Assembly: GCA_035628505.1 (NCBI GenBank)
Contig: DASPJR010000172.1
Location: forward strand, 1-6,029
From: DASPJR01 sp035628505
Lineage (GTDB): Bacteria; Planctomycetota; SZUA-567; H5-PLA8
Reading direction: 5' to 3'
DNA: 6,029 nt
Within the stretch, counting starts at the first letter, position 1; each line of letters starts with the position of its first letter. Under the pieces are notes generated by a model, which saw only the letters and a program-made list of their open reading frames with translations, did no database searches and had not been told where the DNA came from. Shown piece by piece: positions 1 through 3,621 of the stretch. The translations under genes were made by a program, and so were the position numbers.

Positions 1-16
1 ACGCTAGGCTTTAGAC

Positions 17-250
17 ATGGACGCACAAGAGAAACAAAATGAAAAGCCGCCGCCGCTCACGTGGCAGACTGCACTAGGTGTCGTGCTCGTTGGCGGCGTT
101 GGTATCGGGCTTGAAGTCGCACGGTGGTTCGAGTACGTGAAGTTTGAGCGCATTCTCGACATATTGCTGATGTGCGTCGCCGTCGCCATATGGTGGGCCA
201 TACTTAAGCTGCATGAATTGATAACTGGCCGCGAGCCCGGCAAACCATGA
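17..250 (+). CDS. Small two-segment membrane protein, unknown function
   Basis: This 77-residue protein is not one I recognise. A polar, charged N-terminus (about residues 1-13) precedes two hydrophobic stretches, about 16-34 (Gly/Val rich) and 46-65 (Leu/Ile/Ala/Trp rich), separated by a short loop with charged residues (R36, E39, K42, E44, R45). That is consistent with a small inner-membrane hairpin. Only 16 bases of upstream sequence are visible and no clear ribosome-binding site can be seen, so the start is the first ATG of the frame and an upstream gene could exist outside the window. The stop overlaps the ATG of the next gene as ATGA, so it is very probably co-transcribed and translationally coupled with it. 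The tail ends R-E-P-G-K-P, similar to the R-E-T-R-K-P end of the next protein, because the two gene joints share sequence. Confidence 0.7.
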   Translation: MDAQEKQNEKPPPLTWQTALGVVLVGGVGIGLEVARWFEYVKFERILDILLMCVAVAIWWAILKLHELITGREPGKP

Positions 251-579
251 GCCCGCCGCGCCGTTGGTTTCAGATTCACTTAAGCACGGCGGTAGTGTTG
301 ATGTTTGTGGCGGGCGGGCTCGTATGTTTAAACCTTGAATGGAACGACGTATATCTTGTACCGAACTATTTTGGCTTCGGGCCATTGACGGTTTGGCAAG
401 AGCGCGGCTGGCCGTTCGTTTATTGGGAACGCCCCAGTCTTAAGGCAGCGTGCGGTGTTCCCGATCGTTTTTATTGGGAAACGTTGATCGCTAACGTACT
501 CGTTGTCACGACGGCCTTGGTTTTAACATTCCGGTTGTCCGAGTCTCTCATCCGCCGCCGGGAGACCCGCAAGCCATGA
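247..579 (+). CDS. Small membrane protein with planctomycete-style RRWFQ N-terminus
   Basis: This 110-residue protein has two predicted membrane segments, about residues 11-29 and 79-98. The stretch between them is rich in aromatic residues (W32, Y36, Y41, F42, W50, W55, Y59, W60) and probably lies outside the cytoplasm. The N-terminus P-P-R-R-W-F-Q-I-H-L-S-T resembles a recurrent type of small planctomycete membrane protein that opens with RRWFQ and goes straight into a membrane helix; this is from memory and not a database result. The C-terminus is basic (R103-R105, R108, K109), which suggests a cytoplasmic tail. It is the middle gene of a three-gene operon, with ATGA overlaps at both ends. 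There is no strong ribosome-binding site before its ATG, so re-initiation after the upstream gene is likely. Function unknown. Confidence 0.75.
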   Translation: MSPPRRWFQIHLSTAVVLMFVAGGLVCLNLEWNDVYLVPNYFGFGPLTVWQERGWPFVYWERPSLKAACGVPDRFYWETLIANVLVVTTALVLTFRLSESLIRRRETRKP

Positions 580-953
580 GCACCTGGGCCACGTTCACAC
601 AGCGAATGCAAAGCGCGCTGTGCGTCGCGGTCGTGCTCGCCTGTGCCCGGCTGTGCGCTGGCGACGCTATCGCCAAGCCGCGCACGGTCACGGAGATCGT
701 CGCCGCCGAAGAAGCCGGGCATCACGACGACCACAAGCAGACCGCCGCCGGGCAAATCGACGCGGCGCTAGAACGCTTCAACGGCTACGCAAAGGCGCAC
801 GCGCACGACCCGGCAGCACTGAAACAGCTACGCGCCGCGCGCCGTCGCGTGCTGGACGCGATAATGCAGCGGGCACGGCAACGGGTGCGCGACGCGGAAG
901 ACGGGCTGGAGAGGGCAAGAGAGCGGACTGAGCCAAAGTCACAAGCAACATAG
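576..953 (+). CDS. Exported helical, charged protein, unknown function
   Basis: This 125-residue protein begins with a likely Sec signal peptide: basic R10, a hydrophobic core at about 12-25, and an A-I-A motif at residues 31-33 that would suit signal peptidase I cleavage before K34. The mature part is almost entirely predicted helix, very rich in Ala, Arg, Glu and Asp, and may form a coiled coil or helical bundle (about 55-118). A cluster H49-H50-D51-D52-H53 could bind metal, but nothing else supports that. The start is set by the ATGA overlap with the upstream gene; a GGGAG at 560-564 lies 11 bases before the ATG and may act as a distant ribosome-binding site. Last gene of the operon; it faces the cyclase gene tail to tail, 42 bases apart. 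A long + strand frame at 620-931 overlaps it but lacks its own start signals and is read as a shadow. Confidence 0.65.
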   Translation: MSTWATFTQRMQSALCVAVVLACARLCAGDAIAKPRTVTEIVAAEEAGHHDDHKQTAAGQIDAALERFNGYAKAHAHDPAALKQLRAARRRVLDAIMQRARQRVRDAEDGLERARERTEPKSQAT

Positions 954-960
954 AAGGAAC

Positions 961-973
961 TAGGCGAAGCCTA
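961..973 (-). terminator. Weak hairpin between convergent genes, possible terminator
   Basis: TAGGC and GCCTA form a 5-bp stem around a 3-base loop in the 42-base gap between the two converging genes. Read on the - strand, the hairpin follows the cyclase stop codon by about 22 bases and is followed by the T-rich GTTCCTTCT. This suits a weak intrinsic terminator for the cyclase better than for the + strand operon, where no T-run follows. The stem is short, so the call is tentative. Confidence 0.3.
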
Positions 974-995
974 TACGATTGGGAAGTCCGACGCA

Positions 996-1949
996 TTAAT
1001 CAGGCATGCCAAGCGCGCTCAACATGTTTTCGGGAATCTTATCGTGATCGATTTGATAGATGCGCCACGGATTCTTGTGTTTGTCCTCGTGCCGGCCTTT
1101 GTTCTCAAGTGCCGCCAGAATGGTCTTCGCGACGTACTTTTCAGCTGTTTCGGCACGCAGCCGGTCTGCCACTTGGCCTGAAATGAAAATGGCATCATCT
1201 AACGACTTGCCCATTGCGGCCATTACTCGTTGCCCACCGTTGATGCCGTCACCAATGTAATTCCAGCGACCAGTTTTGCTGAAGGGATCAAAGTCCCAAA
1301 AGCAGAACACCTCGCCGCAATGAATGCCAATCCTAAAGTGAAACGTCTCCGGCACATTGCCGAGCGCAACGTTCCCCTGGATCGCCCTCGCTAACAGCGT
1401 TCCGAACAATGCTGCACGCCACGACTCCTCAAAAACGTATATGTAGCCGTCGCCAATGCACATCCGCGCTTCAATTCTGTCACCTCCATGCAGTCGCACT
1501 AGATCAATCATCGAATTAATAATAAGCGCCTGAAGTATCGGTGTGTTTCTCGAAAAGTCAGAAATATCAACGTACACAAAGGTGCGCTCAATCGGCAACG
1601 ACGAGATACGGCGAACATCTGAGGACGGCCGATTTAGAAGGCGATTAATTTCGCTAAGCAGTTCATCCTGTACTGCGATCCCCGCCGGCGACTTGCCTAT
1701 GCCGGGAAGAATGCCGGGCTCGCCAATGAGCGACCCGACCTTGGGGTTATTGGCCGCGCAGGCGACCTCGAAAAGCTGATTCCAGCCAGGTTTGCTTTTT
1801 ATCGGCTCTGCGCAGACCTGACCTATTGCTCGCACTGAACCATCGGCCTGACTCTGTGGCACTAGAGTCGCAATCATCATTTTCGATTGGGTTTTGAAGT
1901 GTTCGATGACTATTTCAGATTTGACGGCGAATACATGCTCGTCTGTCAT
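996..1949 (-). CDS. Class III nucleotide cyclase domain protein
   Basis: This 317-residue protein is predicted to form a cyclic nucleotide from an NTP. The cyclase domain spans about residues 120-300. Visible motifs: V-Y-V-D-I-S-D-F-S with the first metal-binding D128; I-G-D-G-Y-I-Y-V-F with the second metal ligand D167; F-R-I-G-I-H-C-G-E-V (205-214), the usual core strand; and Y-I-G-D-G-I-N-G-G-Q-R (231-241) with N237 and R241 in the transition-state positions. The tail G-R-H-E-D-K-H...W-R-I-Y-Q (285-299) is also typical of the family. The position that is usually Lys in adenylate cyclases, just before the GD motif, reads R-M-C-I, so the base used is uncertain. Residues 1-115 match nothing I know; no membrane segment or signal peptide is evident, so it is probably cytosolic. 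AGAGGT eight bases upstream supports this start. It has no same-strand partner close by. Class III cyclases serve general signalling as well as Pycsar anti-phage defence; the sequence alone does not decide. Confidence 0.85.
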   Translation of the reverse strand: MTDEHVFAVKSEIVIEHFKTQSKMMIATLVPQSQADGSVRAIGQVCAEPIKSKPGWNQLFEVACAANNPKVGSLIGEPGILPGIGKSPAGIAVQDELLSEINRLLNRPSSDVRRISSLPIERTFVYVDISDFSRNTPILQALIINSMIDLVRLHGGDRIEARMCIGDGYIYVFEESWRAALFGTLLARAIQGNVALGNVPETFHFRIGIHCGEVFCFWDFDPFSKTGRWNYIGDGINGGQRVMAAMGKSLDDAIFISGQVADRLRAETAEKYVAKTILAALENKGRHEDKHKNPWRIYQIDHDKIPENMLSALGMPD

Positions 1950-1957
1950 CTTTAAGT

Positions 1958-1963
1958 ACCTCT
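1958..1963 (-). promoter_or_regulatory. Ribosome-binding site of the cyclase gene
   Basis: AGAGGT on the - strand lies eight bases before the ATG at 1949. It supports that ATG over the internal Met codons at residues 24 and 25. Confidence 0.6.
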
Positions 1964-1993
1964 AATTGGGTTTAGGCCTAGTGTACTATTGCA

Positions 1994-2021
1994 ATTATGC
2001 GGGACACCGGCAGCACGGCAA
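1994..2021 (-). promoter_or_regulatory. Candidate sigma-70-like promoter of the cyclase gene
   Basis: On the - strand, TTGCCG (2021-2016) and CATAAT (1999-1994) are separated by 16 bases, a plausible -35/-10 pair about 45 bases before the cyclase start. Each box has two mismatches or fewer to the E. coli consensus. Planctomycete promoters are poorly defined, so this is only a candidate. Confidence 0.3.
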
Positions 2022-2064
2022 GCTGAACTGATAGGAATGCTCCATAGGTGCACGGTGTTACCTA

Positions 2065-2091
2065 ACGAGTTAATCGTGCTACGAGCTTAAT
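2065..2091. repeat. Direct repeat ACGAG(C)TTAAT
   Basis: ACGAGTTAAT at 2065-2074 recurs as ACGAGCTTAAT at 2081-2091, a 16-base spacing with one inserted base. The first copy overlaps a perfect small dyad, TAAC-GA-GTTA (2063-2072), itself bracketed by GCACG (2050-2054) and CGTGC (2075-2079). This is the sort of arrangement a regulator binding site can have, but no specific factor is implied. Confidence 0.35.
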
Positions 2092-2181
2092 ATTTGTCGT
2101 AAGTTGCAAGTTGTATTCGTCTGATCGGGAAGGGTTTGGTTAAGTTCAAGAAGGCCATCTGCTTATCGGAATGCGACTAGA

Positions 2182-2409
2182 TCAGCTACTCTGCCCTCGC
2201 AGGTTCTGCACAGCCTGCCGGTGTAGCCAAAGCACATACCCGCTAACCGATAGTCCTAGGCGTCCGGCCATGGCCTGCATTTCCTTTCGCTCCAGCTCGC
2301 TAATCCGTAGGTCCAGGCGAACGTCTTTGCGCGGCGTGGCCTCGGGCGGCAGCTTGCCCAGGGTACGGCCGATTCGCTCCGCTTGCTTCTCAGACAGTTT
2401 CTTTGGCAT
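2182..2409 (-). CDS. Small ribbon-helix-helix-like DNA-binding protein
   Basis: This 75-residue protein has the layout of a ribbon-helix-helix (MetJ/Arc/CopG-type) regulator. A charged N-terminal arm (1-28) is followed by an alternating strand at about 29-36 (D-V-R-L-D-L-R-I), a helix at about 38-51 (E-L-E-R-K-E-M-Q-A-M-A) and, after G-L-S-V-S, a second helix at about 54-68 (S-V-S-G-Y-V-L-W-L-H-R). The S-x-S-x-Y-x-x-x-L-H pattern at the second helix is common in such proteins. Members dimerise and insert the paired strand into the DNA major groove. Its ATG shares one base with the recombinase stop (TGATG), so the two are translated as a coupled pair. It may repress its own operon, perhaps through the inverted repeat at 3108-3135, or assist the recombinase; both are inference. 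Confidence 0.65.
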   Translation of the reverse strand: MPKKLSEKQAERIGRTLGKLPPEATPRKDVRLDLRISELERKEMQAMAGRLGLSVSGYVLWLHRQAVQNLRGQSS

Positions 2410-3095
2410 CAGGCCGCCCCCTCACGCTTCAAAATTGCGTTGACTGCCGTGTGTATCCACACGCCGTTGCCGGTCTTTGTCGGAATGCCGCGCCGTTGTA
2501 GCTCCTGGGCGATTTCCGTCAAGCTGGAGCCGGCGCGGCGAAGGTCTCGCATGATGGCGATGACAGCTTGCTCCGCGTCGTTCTTCACCAGGGTTTCACC
2601 GTCGGCCTGCAGGTCGTAGCCGTAAGGAATTCGGCCACTGATTCTGCGTTGCTGGTTACGCATGTGGCTCATCGCCGTCTTGGTGCGCTCGCTTATCTGG
2701 TCGCGTTCGAACTCGGCCATTACGGCCAGCATGCGGAAGATCATCTTGCCGGCGGCGCTCGTCGTGTCGATGCGTTCGGAGAGTGAAACCAGGTCCGCGC
2801 CGGCGCGGTCGAGCTGCTCGCCGATTTCGATGGTGTCCTTCGTGCTGCGGCTCATGCGGCTGAGGGAGTAGACGACGAGGGCCGCCTTCTGCCGGCATGC
2901 TTCTGCGATGGCAACCTGAAGCCCTGGGCGATTGTCGGCACGCCCGCCGCTGAGGCCGGCATCGATCTGCATCGCTGCCAGCTCGTAGCCATTTGCCAGC
3001 GCCCATGCCTTGATGCGCTCCTGCTGAGCCTCGACGCTTACGCCATCCTGGGCCTGACCGTCGGTAGAAACGCGCACGTACCCGATTGCCTTCAT
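2409..3095 (-). CDS. Serine recombinase (resolvase/invertase family)
   Basis: This 228-residue site-specific recombinase cuts and rejoins DNA through a covalent phosphoserine link. The catalytic domain covers about residues 1-142: Y-V-R-V-S-T gives nucleophile S10, S-L-S-R-M-S-R supplies the active-site arginines R80 and R83, and A-E-F-E-R-D-Q-I-S-E-R (128-138) begins the long dimer helix. G-R-I-P-Y-G-Y (154-160) opens a short C-terminal DNA-binding part resembling the start of the 'Recombinase' domain of large serine integrases, ending in S-L-T-E-I-A-Q-E-L-Q-R-R-G-I-P-T-K and a helix at about 213-224. It lacks the zinc ribbon and coiled coil of large integrases and is only slightly longer than Tn3/gamma-delta resolvases. 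The frame is open up to 3185, but the start at 3095 is preferred: GGAGG (3107-3103) lies seven bases before it and the family motif follows directly. It could serve resolution, inversion or mobility. Confidence 0.92.
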   Translation of the reverse strand: MKAIGYVRVSTDGQAQDGVSVEAQQERIKAWALANGYELAAMQIDAGLSGGRADNRPGLQVAIAEACRQKAALVVYSLSRMSRSTKDTIEIGEQLDRAGADLVSLSERIDTTSAAGKMIFRMLAVMAEFERDQISERTKTAMSHMRNQQRRISGRIPYGYDLQADGETLVKNDAEQAVIAIMRDLRRAGSSLTEIAQELQRRGIPTKTGNGVWIHTAVNAILKREGAA

Positions 3096-3102
3096 GTTGC
3101 CG

Positions 3103-3107
3103 CCTCC
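3103..3107 (-). promoter_or_regulatory. Ribosome-binding site deciding the recombinase start
   Basis: A consensus GGAGG on the - strand, seven bases before the ATG at 3095, fixes the start of the recombinase. It also argues against the 30-residue longer reading from 3185. It directly abuts the inverted repeat at 3108-3135. Confidence 0.8.
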
Positions 3108-3135
3108 GAGTGTCTGTATATATGTACAGACACTC
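3108..3135. repeat. Perfect 11-bp inverted repeat, candidate operator or recombination site
   Basis: Arms GAGTGTCTGTA (3108-3118) and TACAGACACTC (3125-3135) are perfect inverse copies around the spacer TATATG. The element touches the recombinase ribosome-binding site. As DNA it could be an operator (for the coupled RHH protein or the recombinase itself) or a recombinase crossover site; the half-site TGTCTGTA resembles the TGTC-type half-sites bound by Tn3-family resolvases. As RNA it would fold into an 11-bp hairpin just before the ribosome-binding site. No T-run follows, so it is not a terminator. Confidence 0.7.
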
Positions 3136-3216
3136 AACCACATGCAGAGCCAGAAGTCAAGGCTTGAGTGAGATAAATCTGACATGAGGGAACGGTCACG
3201 TCAGAAAAGGAATAAA

Positions 3217-3226
3217 TGTCTGTACA
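3217..3226 (+). repeat. Third copy of the TGTCTGTACA half-site
   Basis: TGTCTGTACA here is identical over 10 bases to the reverse strand of 3123-3132, inside the inverted repeat. Its centre is about 100 bp from the centre of that repeat. Tn3-type res sites also spread half-sites over roughly this distance, but only one half-site is recognisable here, so an accessory binding site is possible rather than shown. Confidence 0.4.
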
Positions 3227-3455
3227 AACCGGCAGACGCGATGGCATGCCCGCGTCCAGACGGGGCCGCATTTGCGTTGCATTGCGTTCTGGGGAGGTCT
3301 GCGGCCTCAGCCGTGCTTTGTTGCCGGACGAGTCTGTTGGAGCGCCAGGGAACGATTGCGCGAGCTATGTTCCTTCGTCCAATTATTGGCGTACTCATCT
3401 GAGCCATGCGTGGCACATCACTGGGAGCGCACCGGCCCCCGCCGCCTTCTCCCCC

Positions 3456-3469
3456 AAGTACCCGTACTT
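3456..3469. repeat. Short dyad AAGTAC-CC-GTACTT
   Basis: A perfect 6-bp inverted repeat with a 2-base spacer lies about 150 bp upstream of hsdR, next to a C-rich tract (3431-3455). It may be a small protein-binding site for control of the restriction gene or a chance dyad. Confidence 0.3.
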
Positions 3470-3603
3470 TTGCTCCACCGGCACAAGGCTTGGGCATATG
3501 AAAGTCGGTCGGCGGCGGATCGGCGTGGGCGCGGATTGGTCTGGCATATCTGACCAGGGCGGCGTACACTTATAGCTCTTCATATCTTCGTACTGTTGCG
3601 TCC

Positions 3604-3610
3604 GGTGAGG
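3604..3610 (+). promoter_or_regulatory. Probable ribosome-binding site of hsdR
   Basis: GGTGAGG ends 11 bases before the ATG at 3622. The spacing is long but acceptable, and it is the only purine-rich site near that start. Confidence 0.45.
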
Positions 3611-3621
3611 CGGTTGTTCCT

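Larger units (their letters stand above)
1950..2181. other. Intergenic region between cyclase and RHH gene
   Basis: This 232-bp stretch is visibly more AT-rich than its surroundings and has no supported gene on either strand. It holds the cyclase ribosome-binding site and candidate promoter, a cluster of small repeats at 2050-2091, and a tandem pair AAGTTGC/AAGTTGT at 2101-2114. There is no clear terminator for the RHH gene that ends at 2182, so read-through from the recombinase operon into the cyclase gene is possible. Confidence 0.6.
3136..3621. other. Divergent intergenic region between recombinase and hsdR
   Basis: This 486-bp stretch should carry the promoters of both the recombinase (-) and hsdR (+). 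I see no convincing -35/-10 pair for either. It contains the lone half-site at 3217-3226, a CCAAT-T-ATTGG dyad at 3379-3389 and an AAGTAC-CC-GTACTT dyad at 3456-3469. Several frames stay open by virtue of high GC. The most plausible is + 3216-3575 (119 residues), with AAAAGGA four bases before its ATG, but the product has no recognisable motif, an unusual composition (rich in Arg, Gly, Ser and Cys) and no family resemblance, so it is not called as a gene. Confidence 0.5.

Noticed and set aside
620..931. Arg-rich + strand frame inside the exported-protein gene
   Set aside because: It overlaps a gene with a signal peptide and an ATGA-coupled start; its composition (very high Arg/Ala) is typical of a shadow frame in GC-rich DNA.
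2130..2165. GTTCAAG resembling a tRNA T-loop as a possible attachment site
   Set aside because: No acceptor stem, anticodon arm or other tRNA part can be folded around it.
2656..3141. 161-residue - strand frame overlapping the recombinase
   Set aside because: Shadow of the recombinase in another frame; Arg/His-rich with no motif.
3096..3185. 30-residue N-terminal extension of the recombinase from an ATG at 3185
   Set aside because: The GGAGG before the ATG at 3095 and the family motif starting right there fix the start; the extension would be encoded through the inverted repeat.
3201..3569. 122-residue - strand frame in the recombinase-hsdR gap
   Set aside because: Low-complexity Gly/Arg-rich product with no ribosome-binding site or motif; open only because of base composition.
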